64,000 bases of DNA from JAHRAW01 sp965249835 (GCA_965249835.1 CBDFMY010000001.1:248001-312000); one strand, 5' to 3'. Shown: positions 18,334-28,190, counted from the first letter of the stretch. Notes: generated by a model not told the origin, from the sequence alone. Made by a program: numbers and translations.

Positions 18334-19635
18334 ATGAAAGTTTTAATCATCGGCGGTGGCGGACGCGAACACGCGCTGGCGTGGAAAGTGGCGCAATCGG
18401 AATTGGTGGAGCGGGTGTATGTCGCGCCGGGCAATGCCGGCACCGGGCTTGAGCCACGCGTGGAAAACATCGCCATCGCGGCCGATGACATTCACGCGTT
18501 GGCGCGCATGGCCGAACAGGAGCGCATTGATCTCACCATCGTTGGGCCGGAAGTGCCATTGGTCATGGGCATAACCGATCGGTTTGCGCGACTCGGTTTG
18601 AAGTGCTTCGGCCCATCGCAACAAGCGGCGCAACTGGAAGGTTCAAAAACTTTCGCCAAATCTTTCATGCAACGCCACGCCATTCCTTCCGCCGCGTATC
18701 AAAGTTTCACCGTTGCCGCGGATGCCATCGCGCATCTTGCCGCGTGCGCGTATCCGCTGGTAATCAAAGCCGATGGTCTCGCCTCCGGCAAAGGCGTGGT
18801 CATCGCCGAGTCGCGTGCGCAGGCGGAACACGCAATCATGGATATGCTTACCGAAAATCAATTCGGTGCCGCCGGCAAACGCGTGCTCATCGAAGAATTT
18901 TTGCCCGGCGAGGAAGTGAGTTTTATATGCATGGTGGATGGCGAACACATTTTGCCGATGGCAACCAGCCAGGATCACAAAGCCGCATGTGACGGCGACA
19001 CCGGTCCCAACACCGGCGGTATGGGCGCGTATTCGCCGGCACCGATCGATGATGCGATGCACGCGCACATTTTAACCACCGTCATCGAGCCGACGGTCGC
19101 CGGCATGGTTGCCGACGGCATGCGATACAACGGATTTTTATACGCCGGATTGATAATCCATGGCGGCGTTGCCAAAGTGCTTGAGTTCAACTGTCGATTC
19201 GGTGACCCGGAAACGCAACCGATCCTGCTGCGTTTGCGTTCCGATTTGGTTGCGCATTGCATGGCGGCGATGGATGGCACGCTCGATCAACAAACCGCAA
19301 TCTGGGATTCGCGCACGGCACTCGGTGTGGTGATTGCCGCGCACGGCTATCCCGGTCCAATCACCGAACAATCTGACGCGGAGAAAATCATTGGCGGTCT
19401 GGATACGGATGATGACGACGACGCAACCCAAAAAATATTTCACGCCGCGACCCAATCGAACAACGGAAAAATCATCGCCGCCGGTGGCCGCGTGTTATGC
19501 GCCACCGCATTGGGCGAGCAAGTGCAAGACGCGCAACGCAACGCCTACGCGTTGGCGAAATCGGTGCGCTGGCAAGGTTGCTGGTATCGAACCGACATTG
19601 GCCATCGCGCGATACGCAAACATGAATCCACATAG
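18334..19635 (+). CDS. purD: Phosphoribosylamine-glycine ligase (GAR synthetase)
   Basis: Catalyses ATP-dependent joining of glycine to phosphoribosylamine, step two of purine synthesis. It is an ATP-grasp enzyme: N-terminal KVLIIGGGGREHALAWK, then VGPEVPLVMGITD, the ATP-grasp VIKADGLASGKGVVIA, the metal/substrate loop ATSQDHKAACDGDTGPNTGG and EFNCRFGDPETQ. 433 residues, normal length. A DTDDDDD insert near residue 355 is unusual. Separated from the upstream gene by a dispersed repeat; it overlaps the next gene by 14 bases, which suggests translational coupling. Confidence 0.96.
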   Translation: MKVLIIGGGGREHALAWKVAQSELVERVYVAPGNAGTGLEPRVENIAIAADDIHALARMAEQERIDLTIVGPEVPLVMGITDRFARLGLKCFGPSQQAAQLEGSKTFAKSFMQRHAIPSAAYQSFTVAADAIAHLAACAYPLVIKADGLASGKGVVIAESRAQAEHAIMDMLTENQFGAAGKRVLIEEFLPGEEVSFICMVDGEHILPMATSQDHKAACDGDTGPNTGGMGAYSPAPIDDAMHAHILTTVIEPTVAGMVADGMRYNGFLYAGLIIHGGVAKVLEFNCRFGDPETQPILLRLRSDLVAHCMAAMDGTLDQQTAIWDSRTALGVVIAAHGYPGPITEQSDAEKIIGGLDTDDDDDATQKIFHAATQSNNGKIIAAGGRVLCATALGEQVQDAQRNAYALAKSVRWQGCWYRTDIGHRAIRKHEST

Positions 19636-20155
19636 AGACAACCACCGCTTCGCGTTCCATTGCATCGCCTGGATGCGCTCGGCGCTATTGTTGTGCGCGA
19701 TGGCAGTGGTTACTGACAGCCGTGCGCAAGATTGTTCGGTGTCGAATCGCGGTATGGAACAAATGGAACGCGCGCGTATTTCGTTGTTGAACGACCACGG
19801 GCAACGGATTGAATTTGAGTCGTTTATCGCCGACGATTCTGTGGAACGTGCCAGCGGTTACCAATATATTTGCCCGCGGATTATTGCGCGCACCACGATA
19901 TTGTTTCGATACGCGGCGCCGGCTGTCGGCCGTTTTCACATGCACAATGTCAAAGCACCGCTGGCGATCGGATTCTTTGATGAAAACGGCGTGTTGATGC
20001 AGTCCATGTTGATGTTGCCTTATCATGAGGGCAACGAAATATTGTATGGGCCGATGCAAAAATTTCAGTATGCCCTGGAAGCCCGCCGCGGGTTTTTTGA
20101 AGAAAAAGAAATGTCGGCCGGTTCATCCCGATTGCAACTCGAGACATTGCCGTGA
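19622..20155 (+). CDS. Secreted DUF192 family protein
   Basis: 177 residues from the ATG at 19622, which overlaps the end of purD. The N-terminus has a hydrophobic signal segment (about 14-34, SALLLCAMAVVTDSRAQ). The body shows the DUF192 pattern RTTILFRYAAP, FHMHNVKAPLAIGFFDENG and a long carboxy region. DUF192 proteins are small periplasmic or archaeal beta-barrel proteins of unknown biochemical role. Longer in-frame starts inside purD exist but would not have a signal peptide. Function unknown. Confidence 0.82.
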   Translation: MNPHRDNHRFAFHCIAWMRSALLLCAMAVVTDSRAQDCSVSNRGMEQMERARISLLNDHGQRIEFESFIADDSVERASGYQYICPRIIARTTILFRYAAPAVGRFHMHNVKAPLAIGFFDENGVLMQSMLMLPYHEGNEILYGPMQKFQYALEARRGFFEEKEMSAGSSRLQLETLP

Positions 20156-20168
20156 ATGTCATCCCCGC

Positions 20169-20458
20169 CATTGCGCTTGTCTTTTCGCCGCCATGCTTGG
20201 TTGCACATCGTCGCTCGGTCGATTACCTACTTAATGTAGGCGCACTCCCTCGCTCCTCGTGCGCCTTGCCTGACAACAAAAATACGGCGCGCAATTCGTC
20301 ATCCTCGTCGGCAGGCGGGGATCCAGACGCGCTTGCGCTTGTCTTTTCGCCGCCATGCTTCGTTGCACATCGTCGCTCGGTCGATTACCTACTTAATGTA
20401 AGCGCACTCCCTCGCTCCTCGTGCGCCTTGCCTGACAACAAAAATACTGCGCGCAATT
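20169..20458. repeat. R1 repeat copies B and C in tandem (164-bp period)
   Basis: Two R1 copies (20169-20296 and 20333-20458) are joined by 'catcctcgtcggcaggcggg'. The period of 164 bp shows that the whole unit was duplicated. The stretch 20156-20553 holds nothing else beyond a trailing piece of the same module; no gene is seen. Confidence 0.8.
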
Positions 20459-20553
20459 CGTCATCCTCGTCGGCAGGCGGGGATCCAGACGTGGCGGAGT
20501 TGCGCAAATGGCGGCGGCTTTGCCGCCGGCTTTACCAATCAAGCTAATCAGGC

Positions 20554-22623
20554 ATGCGAAAAAAAATAGAAATGCGCTACGGGTTATGGCGTAGTTCCAT
20601 GTCGCTGCAGCAGTTGTTGTCGCAACCATCGACACCGATGTATCCGTTTCGCTGGCATGGCAAGTTACATTGGCTCGAAGCGTTGACCGAAGAGGGCGGA
20701 CGCATCGCGCTGATGCGACAAGCCGATGACGTGCGCGAATGTCTGACCCCGGCGCCGTTCAACATTCGCACCAAGGCCCACGAATACGGCGGCTGTTGTT
20801 TTTGTTTGCTCGGCGATGAAATCATTTTCAACAACTTCAGCGACGGGCGTTTGTATCGCCAGGATTTGTCCGCAACAAACTTGCCGAGCGCGGTGACCCC
20901 TTTGTCGCCGCATGGACAAACCGCGTGTTTTGCCGACTTGGTAGCACTTGACCGCCACGGCGTTGTGGTCGCTGTGATGGAAAGTGGTGCAAAAGATCAT
21001 GCGGGGCGGGATTATGTGGTTGCCATTGACTTGTCGGGGGAGGCGAGTCGTGCCGGCAGGTCGGCACCGCAGGTGTTGGTGGAAGGCGCCGATTTTTATG
21101 CGTGTCCGGTGGTCTCCCCGAATCAAACGCAAATCGCCTGGATGGAATGGGACAATCCGTTTATGCCCTGGGATCAAAGCCGTTTGGTGAAAGCGGAATT
21201 ATCCGCTGCCGATGGTTCGGTTGAAATTTGCAAACGACAGGTGTTGGTGGAGTGCGCAGAGCAAGCGGTGTGCCAGATTGGTTTTGTCGATGACCACTGT
21301 TTGTTGTTCGTCAGCGACAGTAGCGATAACGATTGCTGGAATTTCTTTCGCCATAAAGATGATGAAATCAAACCAATCACCGATGATGAATACGAATACG
21401 GCGAAGCGCAATGGCAGTTCGGGCAGCGTCGCTGGCAGGGAATTTCCGCGAACAAAATCATCGCCGTCGGCACGCATCACGATGGCGATTGCCTGATCGA
21501 AATTGAACTCGACTCCGGCAACACCACGCGCTTGGCGGATGGCTTTGCCACATGCGCGCATTTGCATGGATATGGGCATGGATATGGGCATGAAGAAGTC
21601 GCCGAATACGAACTATTATTCATCGCCAACTACGCCGAACGCGATGCGCAAATTCGTGCGTTACGTTTTACCAAAGACGCGGCCAAAGACGCGGCCAAAG
21701 ACGCGGCCAAAGACGCGACATGCGCGGATGATCGCGTGGTTTACGCATCGATCGCCAACCTCGCCGAACACGGTTGCAGTGTGCCGCAGAGCATTGCCTA
21801 TCCAACCCGCGATGGCGGGCAAGCGCATGCTTATTTTTATGCGCCGCACAATGAAAATTACTACGCATCGCACGCAACCAGACCGCCGTTGCTGGTGATG
21901 GTGCACGGCGGTCCGACCGGTCGCGCAACCTCGGAGTTGCATCCGCTCAAACAATTTTTTACTTCCCTCGGTTACGCGGTGCTCGACATCAATCATCGCG
22001 GCAGCACCGGTTACGGGCGCGCCTATCGGCAGAGTTTGCTGGGACAATGGGGCGAAATCGACGCCACGGACATCGCCGACGGGGTCAATTATGTGGTGGA
22101 AAAAAAATGGGTCGCACCGCAGTTGATATTCATTCGCGGCGGCAGTGCCGGTGGTTACGCGGTGTTGCGTGCGCTGACGCGTTTTCCAAAAATGTTTTGC
22201 GGCGGTGCCTGTTATTACGGTATCGGCAACTTGATTACGCTGGCAAAAATCACGCACAAGTTCGAGGGCTACTACACCGACCGCCTGATTGGCGAAAAAT
22301 TTGATCCGAACAAAATTTATGACCCGACCCGTGATTCTGCCAGCCGCTATGTCGCGCGTTCGCCGATTTTTCAGTTGGATAACTTGAACAGTCCGCTGAT
22401 TTTGTTTCAAGGGTTGGAAGACAAAGTGGTACCGCCGACACTTTCGCGGGAAGTTGCCGAATTGCTTAACAAAAAAGGAATACGATACGAGTATGTTGAA
22501 TATGCCGATGAAGGACACGGGTTTCGCCGCCTGCCGAACCGCGTGGATTCCCTAAAAAAGGAGGCGGCGTTTTTCGCTTCCATCATTCGCGCGAAGACCG
22601 GCCAGTCCGGTCAAAACGAATAG
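20554..22623 (+). CDS. S9 family prolyl oligopeptidase-like serine peptidase
   Basis: 689 residues, with an N-terminal beta-propeller part (about 25-400) and a C-terminal alpha/beta-hydrolase. The catalytic triad is visible: Ser531 in RGGSAGGY, Asp623 in GLEDKVVP and His655 in DEGHGF, with the oxyanion motif VHGGPTG. This fits the acylaminoacyl/dipeptidyl peptidase branch of S9. No signal peptide, so probably cytoplasmic. Two short expansions are odd: HGYGHGYGHE (12-bp units, 21565-21595) and AKDAAKDAAKDA (21670-21716), both in the propeller. The start is uncertain: ATG 20554, 20572 or 20599 are all possible and no strong ribosome site decides. Confidence 0.9.
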   Translation: MRKKIEMRYGLWRSSMSLQQLLSQPSTPMYPFRWHGKLHWLEALTEEGGRIALMRQADDVRECLTPAPFNIRTKAHEYGGCCFCLLGDEIIFNNFSDGRLYRQDLSATNLPSAVTPLSPHGQTACFADLVALDRHGVVVAVMESGAKDHAGRDYVVAIDLSGEASRAGRSAPQVLVEGADFYACPVVSPNQTQIAWMEWDNPFMPWDQSRLVKAELSAADGSVEICKRQVLVECAEQAVCQIGFVDDHCLLFVSDSSDNDCWNFFRHKDDEIKPITDDEYEYGEAQWQFGQRRWQGISANKIIAVGTHHDGDCLIEIELDSGNTTRLADGFATCAHLHGYGHGYGHEEVAEYELLFIANYAERDAQIRALRFTKDAAKDAAKDAAKDATCADDRVVYASIANLAEHGCSVPQSIAYPTRDGGQAHAYFYAPHNENYYASHATRPPLLVMVHGGPTGRATSELHPLKQFFTSLGYAVLDINHRGSTGYGRAYRQSLLGQWGEIDATDIADGVNYVVEKKWVAPQLIFIRGGSAGGYAVLRALTRFPKMFCGGACYYGIGNLITLAKITHKFEGYYTDRLIGEKFDPNKIYDPTRDSASRYVARSPIFQLDNLNSPLILFQGLEDKVVPPTLSREVAELLNKKGIRYEYVEYADEGHGFRRLPNRVDSLKKEAAFFASIIRAKTGQSGQNE
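21670..21716 (+). repeat. 12-bp in-frame tandem repeat in the S9 peptidase
   Basis: Almost four copies of gccaaagacgcg, encoding AKDA repeats. Variation in copy number would keep the reading frame. Confidence 0.9.
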
Positions 22624-22646
22624 AGAATCTTGTCGGTTTTTTTGTT

Positions 22647-23288
22647 TTGTCATCAGATCATCACAAAGATAGAACCCTCGCCATCGCCGGTGTGTTTCAA
22701 TCGGCGGCACTGGTGCATCAACTGGCGCGACAGGAAAACTACGACAGCAGCGCGTTACATCATTCCAGTTTCAGTTTGCTTCGAATCAGCAGCGATTCCA
22801 CCGAGGAGATTTTCGGCGGCAGCCGCGGGCTGCGTCTGGGGCTCGATTGCCTAATCAAGTTGTTTGCCGGTCGAACCGATTCGTCGGTGCGCGAGGTGTT
22901 GCAGTATGCGGTGGGGATGTATCAGATCAGCGTCAAGTTACAGCAAAGTCGGCGCGGCCAATCCATTATCGAAGACGGCTTGAACGAATTACGCGGGCGT
23001 TACCTGAAACACTATCGCAGCCCTGACCACGATAACGATCTGCACGAAGACCTGGCTTCATTGTATGCCCGTAGCATCAGTTACATGACACCGCGCATTA
23101 TGGTTCAGGGCGAGCGCGGCCACTTGCAGAATCCGCTGACCGTCAATCGGGTGAGGACTGCGCTGTTTGCCGGCATCCGCGCCGCCTGGCTGTGGCATCA
23201 ACTCGGCGGACGACGCTGGCATTTGGTTTTTCAGCGCAAAAACTACCAGCGACAAGCCCGGCGTCTGTTGGGACAGCAGTTCGGTTAG
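22647..23288 (+). CDS. hflD: High-frequency lysogenization protein HflD homologue
   Basis: 213 residues of the DUF489/HflD family: TLAIAGVFQSAALVHQLA near the start, IFGGSRGLRLGLDCL in the middle, and TALFAGIRAAWLWHQLGGRR near the end. In E. coli HflD is a membrane-associated protein that binds lambda CII and lies between mnmA and purB; its housekeeping role is unclear. The start is a TTG at 22647, since the conserved N-terminal helix begins within ten residues and no ATG precedes it in frame. It follows the S9 peptidase by 23 bases, probably in the same transcript; mnmA and purB are not adjacent here. Confidence 0.88.
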   Translation: MSSDHHKDRTLAIAGVFQSAALVHQLARQENYDSSALHHSSFSLLRISSDSTEEIFGGSRGLRLGLDCLIKLFAGRTDSSVREVLQYAVGMYQISVKLQQSRRGQSIIEDGLNELRGRYLKHYRSPDHDNDLHEDLASLYARSISYMTPRIMVQGERGHLQNPLTVNRVRTALFAGIRAAWLWHQLGGRRWHLVFQRKNYQRQARRLLGQQFG

Positions 23289-23305
23289 TTGCCCGGGCTA
23301 CTCGC

Positions 23306-24244
23306 TCATAACGCCTTGAATTCCTCAAATGCGCGGTGGAAGTCGGCGAGATTTTTTTCGGTGTAGGCGGCATAGTCCTCATCGAGTTCGGAATAGATTT
23401 CCGCGGTCATGCTCCACATTGCTTCGCGTTGATGGGACGCCGCACGCAACGCCTTGAAGCGCCGCCATAGCGCCCGGTCGGGGGGGGTGCCGTAGTAACT
23501 TTCGAGCATTTCGCGTTCCAGAACTTCGGGGAATACGCTGTTGGAGGCGATGTTTGCCAGGTCAAACAGCGGCGTGCTGAAGCCGGCGTGTTCCCAGTCG
23601 ATAATCCAGACCCGCTCGCCGTCGTCGATGAAATTGGCGGCAAGCAGGTCGTTGTGGCAAAGCGCGGGCTCGATGGCACCCACGGCGGCTTCCAGTTGTT
23701 CGGCAATTTTCATCAAGCCCGGCAACAGTGAGGCGTTGCGGCAATCGCGCTCATCGAGCAATTTCTGGTAATGGCGCACCACATGAAACACCGAGAAACC
23801 CAGCACCGGCCCCCGCACCGCCCGAGTGCCGGCCCGGTGCAACTTCTTCAACGGCTGCAGAATTCTCACGATGTTGGCTTGCAGCCGTTCGACATCAAAA
23901 ACGCTTCCCTCGATAAACGCCATGACCAGCACATCCGCTTCGGTGTATACCAGCGCGGGCGCAATACCGACCGCCGCCGCGGCGCGCCCGCAGGCATGCT
24001 CGTTGAACCGCATGACGTTGTGCATCGGCATATCGCTACCGATACGCGCCACGTATTTGGCTCCGGCATCTTCCACCAAATAGTTGCGGTTGCTCATACC
24101 GCCGCCGAGCGGCCGAGGCTCCACCACCCCACGCCAGCAGGGCAGCCCCTTGGCACGTTCCAGTGCTTTGTCGGCGGCCTTGTCGGTGGCCTTATCGGTG
24201 GCGTTATCGGTGGCCTTATCGGTGGCGTTATCGGCGGAAGGCAT
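23306..24244 (-). CDS. Aminoglycoside phosphotransferase / choline kinase-like protein
   Basis: About 312 residues. It has an APH/choline-kinase fold: a glycine-rich GGGMSNRNYLV near the start, catalytic motif LCHNDLLAANFI (HxDLxxxN) and metal-binding IIDWEHAGFSTPLFDLA. Family members phosphorylate choline, ethanolamine, thiamine or sugars; the substrate cannot be told. I chose ATG 24244 because an upstream ATG (24317-24319) lies within the tRNA-Ala gene. The first 20 residues are a DKATDNATDKATDKA repeat from 12-bp units (24164-24238), absent from usual family members. A G8 run (23480-23487) lies in the coding sequence. Convergent with hflD. Confidence 0.85.
   Translation of the reverse strand: MPSADNATDKATDNATDKATDKAADKALERAKGLPCWRGVVEPRPLGGGMSNRNYLVEDAGAKYVARIGSDMPMHNVMRFNEHACGRAAAAVGIAPALVYTEADVLVMAFIEGSVFDVERLQANIVRILQPLKKLHRAGTRAVRGPVLGFSVFHVVRHYQKLLDERDCRNASLLPGLMKIAEQLEAAVGAIEPALCHNDLLAANFIDDGERVWIIDWEHAGFSTPLFDLANIASNSVFPEVLEREMLESYYGTPPDRALWRRFKALRAASHQREAMWSMTAEIYSELDEDYAAYTEKNLADFHRAFEEFKAL
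24164..24238 (-). repeat. 12-bp in-frame tandem repeat at the kinase N-terminus
   Basis: Six or so copies of ccttatcggtgg with small changes, coding for DKATDNAT-type repeats right after the start codon. Confidence 0.9.
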
Positions 24245-24268
24245 CGTCAGATTATACGGCGGCTGCCC

Positions 24269-24297
24269 TTGAATGGGCGGCGCCGAACTCGTATAAT
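24269..24297 (+). promoter_or_regulatory. Sigma-70 promoter of the tRNA-Ala/tRNA-Glu unit
   Basis: TTGAAT (24269-24274), a 17-base spacer and TATAAT (24292-24297). It is followed by a GC-rich discriminator (gcgcgccc) as in stringently controlled stable-RNA promoters. The tRNA begins 15 bases after the -10 box. Confidence 0.8.
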
Positions 24298-24311
24298 GCG
24301 CGCCCTTTCGG

Positions 24312-24387
24312 GGGGCCATAGCTCAGCTGGGAGAGCGCAACACTGGCAGTGTTGAGGTCGGCGGTTCGATCCCGCCTGGCTCCACCA
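24312..24387 (+). tRNA. tRNA-Ala (anticodon GGC)
   Basis: A 76-base cloverleaf: acceptor GGGGCCA pairs with TGGCTCC, followed by an encoded ACCA. The anticodon loop CTGGCAG reads GGC, and the T-arm is GGTTCGATCC. Confidence 0.95.
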
Positions 24388-24420
24388 GATTTACCCGCCG
24401 CAAAGCAAACGGCACCCATA

Positions 24421-24497
24421 GTCCCCATCGTCTAGTCGGCCTAGGACACCGCCCTTTCACGGCGGCAACAGGGGTTCGAATCCCCTTGGGGACGCCA
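24421..24497 (+). tRNA. tRNA-Glu (anticodon TTC)
   Basis: A 77-base cloverleaf: acceptor GTCCCCA pairs with TGGGGAC, with an encoded GCCA end. The anticodon loop CTTTCAC reads TTC. It lies 33 bases after tRNA-Ala and is probably transcribed with it. Confidence 0.95.
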
Positions 24498-24575
24498 TTT
24501 TGTTTGGCGGATTGTGCGTTACTGGCGGCGGGTTGCGGGACGGGTTGGCGGGCGATGGCGTGCGCAATGATATGT

Positions 24576-25139
24576 TTAGGCGGGCGGCGCGGTGGCGGCA
24601 AACACATCCACCTGATTGGCGGCGTCCAGCAGGTGGTTGAGGTTGTCCAGTCCATCCAGACTGATGCATTTGCGAAACAAGCCCCAGTTGAGAAAGCAGG
24701 CGCAACGCAAAGTGCCGTCCCGGGTGATGTCGTGATTCGATTTGGCGGCGAATCTTTGGTTGAGTGCCTTGAGTCCGCTTTCGATACGTTTTTTCTGGCG
24801 GCCAATGTATTGGATTTGCTCGGCATCAAATCCCTCGTTTCCCAAAATGAAAACGTTGATGGCGGTATCCTGCAAGGTGTTGGCCATGGCGAAGTTTTCG
24901 TAATCATCCAGGTCAGCGAGGAAACGCTTGCCGGATTTTTCCCGGATATATTTCAGGATGGAACTGGAATCGGTCAACGCAATGTCGCCATCGGCGAGGA
25001 ACGGCACTTTGGCGGTCGGTGATTTTTCCGCGCTCATCGCATAATCGGCTTCGATCAAATCAAAGTCCAATCCTTCCTGCGCCAGCGCGATGCGACAATG
25101 TCGGACGAAAGGTGAGGTATAACTGCCGTATAGTTTCAT
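24576..25139 (-). CDS. Glutathione S-transferase family protein
   Basis: 187 residues. The N-terminal thioredoxin-like domain starts MKLYGSYTSPFVRHCRIAL, and the glutathione-binding part shows KVPFLADGDIALTDSSSILKYI (the SS corresponds to the usual ES/DS site). An alpha-helical C-terminal domain follows. It resembles small YfcG/YibF-like transferases. The substrate is unknown and the C-terminal domain is somewhat short. Divergently transcribed from the M16 protease across a 141-base A/T-rich gap that carries a repeated aatgacat motif. Confidence 0.88.
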   Translation of the reverse strand: MKLYGSYTSPFVRHCRIALAQEGLDFDLIEADYAMSAEKSPTAKVPFLADGDIALTDSSSILKYIREKSGKRFLADLDDYENFAMANTLQDTAINVFILGNEGFDAEQIQYIGRQKKRIESGLKALNQRFAAKSNHDITRDGTLRCACFLNWGLFRKCISLDGLDNLNHLLDAANQVDVFAATAPPA

Positions 25140-25280
25140 GGGATTTCTCGTTTAGCCGGTTTAGTGTTAATTTTTTAATTAATGACATGAACAATGACAT
25201 TAAAATGACGGCGGAAAGTGTAGCAGAGAATAACGCGAGCGGACACCGTCCCGCGCGCCGAATGTCCGCCGAATAACTTT

Positions 25281-28175
25281 ATGATGATGAAAAAAACACA
25301 TGCCTTGTCGATGCAGGTCATGACTATGGTCATGGCCATGGCAATCGCCATCGTGTTGCCGTCACCGGCAAGTGCCGCCACGCCGGAAATCATCCGGAGT
25401 TCGCTCGACTCCAAACAATACCGCGCCCTTGAACTGGACAACGGCTTGAAGGTGTTGCTGGTGTCCGACTCCACCGCCGACAAAGCCGCGGCTTCGCTGG
25501 ATGTGCATGTCGGTAGCGGCAACGACCCGGATGACTGGCAGGGACTCGCGCATTTTCTCGAACACATGCTGTTTCTCGGCAGCCAAAAATATCCCGAGGC
25601 GGGGGAATACAAAAAGTTCATTGCCGACCACGGCGGTGATTACAACGCCTACACCGCGCTTTTTCATACCAACTATTATTTTGACATCAGCGCCGAGCAT
25701 TTGCGTCCGGCACTGGATCGCTTCTCGCGGTTTTTCATCGACCCAACCTTTGATGCGACTTTCGTCGACCGCGAGCGTGCGGTGGTTCATTCCGAATATC
25801 AGGCACGGCGCAAAGAGGAAGGTCGTCGTTCGTGGTCGGCGCGGCGACAGTTAATCAATCCCGAACATCCGGCGTCGCGTTTTGCGGTGGGCTCCCAACA
25901 CACCTTGCGCGACCGCGATGGCGTAACTGCTCGACAGAAACTCGTTGAGTTCTACCGGCGACATTATTCCGCCGACCTCATGACGCTGGCGGTGGTGGGC
26001 CGCGAACCTCTTGATCAATTGGAACGCTGGGTCACGCAACGGTTTGCCGAGATTCCCGACCGCGATGCCAAAGTTCGGTTGTTCACGCAACCGTATTTTC
26101 CACCGCACCCGCGTCCATGGCGGTTGAATGTGGTGCCGCAAAAAGACCAACTGCGAGTCAGTTTCGTGTTTCCCATTGCCAGCACCGAAGCCTGGTATCG
26201 CAGCAAACCGCTTGCCTACCTCGCCAATTTGATCGGCCATGAAGGCGAAGGATCATTGCTGGCATTGCTCGAATCGCTGGGCTGGGCCGAAGGGCTGAGC
26301 GCTGGCGGCGGTTACATGGACAAAGTGCAAGGCACCTTTGAGGTATCCATCCAACTGACCCAACCGGGCCTCGCGCACATCAATGAAATTGGGGCGTTGC
26401 TGTTTCAATACATGGCATTACTCAAAGCCGAAGGCGTGGAAGCCTGGCGTTACGAGGAAGAACGAAAACTCGCTGCCATCGCTTTTCGTTTCGCCGAAGA
26501 GTCCGCCGCCGGTGCCACCGCTCGCCGGTTGGCGGTCGCGTTGCATCGTTATCCGCTCGAAGATGTGTTACGCGGAGCGTATATAATGGAATCGTATCGC
26601 CCCGAATTAATTACCGACCTGCTGGCTCGCCTGCGACCGGACAATGTGTTATTGCAGGTGGTGGCAAAGGGCATTGAGACCGACAGCAAAACGCCACGCT
26701 ATGGAGTCGATTTCGGCATCACAGAAATCCGGCCGGCAACCATTGCGCGGTGGCGCACCGGCGAGCGGGATGAACGCCTGGCGTTGCCTGGTGCCAATCG
26801 CTTTATTCCCGAACGCCTGCGAGCGCAATCGCTCGAATCGGAATCGGCGGTTCCTGAATTAATCTCCGACCACCAGGGTATGGACATCTGGTATCGCGGC
26901 GACTCGCAATTCGGCACGCCGCGCACGGTATTTTATTTCAGCGTCCAATCGCCGCTGGCCGGCGGCAGTGCGCGCCATCGAGTGCTGGGCGAATTGTTGG
27001 TGCGAATGGTCAACCGGCAACTGGTTGCCGCCACCTATCCGGCATTGCTGGCGGGTCTTTACTATGAACTATATTCGCACAGTCGCGGGTTTTCGGTTCG
27101 CATCAGCGGCTATGAAGACCGACAGTCGGCGCTGTTGAAAACGGTGCTGGATGCGTTGCTGGCACCTCGTTTTGATGCCGCGGAACTGGCGTTGGTCAAG
27201 GACGAGTTGCGGCGGGAGTGGGAAAATAGTTCGCTGGAGGCGCCGTCCGACCAGACCATACATGAATTATATCGGTTGCTTCTGCATCCCTACTGGAGCG
27301 AAGCCGAACGCCTGCAAGAGATTGATGAAATCGGCGTGGATGATTTGAAATCCTACACCGCGCAGTTGTTTGAAAAAATTCATATCACGGCGTTGTCGCA
27401 CGGCGATGTTACGCGAGCACGAACCGCGCAACTGATCGAAAGATTGCGAACATCTGTTGCCGATTCACAATGGATCGACCAGAGCGAGCGCGACCGGGTT
27501 CGGGTGCTGGATCAACGCGACACATATCTTCGTAGTATGGATGTGGATCACGACGATTCGGCGCTGGCGATTTATTTTCAAGGCAAAGACAAAAGCGAAA
27601 CCGAGCGAGCGAAGATGCTGCTGCTGGCGCAGTTGGTGGAGGCGCCGTTTTTCTTTGATCTGCGAACCACCAACCGAGTCGGTTATCTGGTCTATGCCGG
27701 ACGGTTGAGTGTTCTCGAAGTGCCGGGGTTGTTTTTTTCGGTGCAAAGCCCGACCCATACACCGGTGCAAATCAATCAACACATTAACGAATTTCTGGAG
27801 AGGTTCGAAAAAGTTTTGGAAGGCATGGGCACGGATGAGTTTGCCCGGGTCAAACAAGGTTTAATCGATCGCATTTTGACGCGGGATAAAAAATTGGCTC
27901 ACCGCGCCAATCGTTATTGGCGGGAAATCGATCGCAAAGAATTTGGTTTTGATACGCGTCAACGCGCCGCTGCGTTAATCAAGAATTTAACCAAAAGTGA
28001 TATTCTCGGCTATTTCCGGCAAGTCATCAAAACGCAGCCGCGCAAACTGATCGTTCAATCACCGGGGCGGCGTGCGCAAGCCGCCGATGGGCAAATCCAC
28101 GGTGCACAATACACTCCCGTGGGCGATGCCACGCAATTTCGAAAAAGCGCACATTCATTTTTTCCAGCCCATTGA
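25281..28175 (+). CDS. Periplasmic M16 zinc metalloprotease (pitrilysin/insulinase type)
   Basis: 964 residues, almost the length of E. coli protease III. The signal peptide is at about 1-32 (ending SPASA). The zinc site is an inverted HXXEH, His91-Phe-Leu-Glu94-His95, with Glu172 as third ligand in VVHSEYQ. The catalytic M16 domain is followed by an inactive M16_C domain, a middle domain and a fourth domain near DLRTTNRVGYLVYAG. It degrades small peptides and misfolded fragments in the periplasm. Three ATGs in a row (25281-25289) make the exact start uncertain. The cinA-like gene follows 15 bases later, probably in one operon. Confidence 0.94.
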   Translation: MMMKKTHALSMQVMTMVMAMAIAIVLPSPASAATPEIIRSSLDSKQYRALELDNGLKVLLVSDSTADKAAASLDVHVGSGNDPDDWQGLAHFLEHMLFLGSQKYPEAGEYKKFIADHGGDYNAYTALFHTNYYFDISAEHLRPALDRFSRFFIDPTFDATFVDRERAVVHSEYQARRKEEGRRSWSARRQLINPEHPASRFAVGSQHTLRDRDGVTARQKLVEFYRRHYSADLMTLAVVGREPLDQLERWVTQRFAEIPDRDAKVRLFTQPYFPPHPRPWRLNVVPQKDQLRVSFVFPIASTEAWYRSKPLAYLANLIGHEGEGSLLALLESLGWAEGLSAGGGYMDKVQGTFEVSIQLTQPGLAHINEIGALLFQYMALLKAEGVEAWRYEEERKLAAIAFRFAEESAAGATARRLAVALHRYPLEDVLRGAYIMESYRPELITDLLARLRPDNVLLQVVAKGIETDSKTPRYGVDFGITEIRPATIARWRTGERDERLALPGANRFIPERLRAQSLESESAVPELISDHQGMDIWYRGDSQFGTPRTVFYFSVQSPLAGGSARHRVLGELLVRMVNRQLVAATYPALLAGLYYELYSHSRGFSVRISGYEDRQSALLKTVLDALLAPRFDAAELALVKDELRREWENSSLEAPSDQTIHELYRLLLHPYWSEAERLQEIDEIGVDDLKSYTAQLFEKIHITALSHGDVTRARTAQLIERLRTSVADSQWIDQSERDRVRVLDQRDTYLRSMDVDHDDSALAIYFQGKDKSETERAKMLLLAQLVEAPFFFDLRTTNRVGYLVYAGRLSVLEVPGLFFSVQSPTHTPVQINQHINEFLERFEKVLEGMGTDEFARVKQGLIDRILTRDKKLAHRANRYWREIDRKEFGFDTRQRAAALIKNLTKSDILGYFRQVIKTQPRKLIVQSPGRRAQAADGQIHGAQYTPVGDATQFRKSAHSFFPAH

Positions 28176-28190
28176 TAAGGAGATTATTGG

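Noticed and set aside
24323..24907. 194-codon minus-strand frame across both tRNAs
   Set aside because: Overlaps two well-formed tRNAs and the glutathione transferase in another frame.
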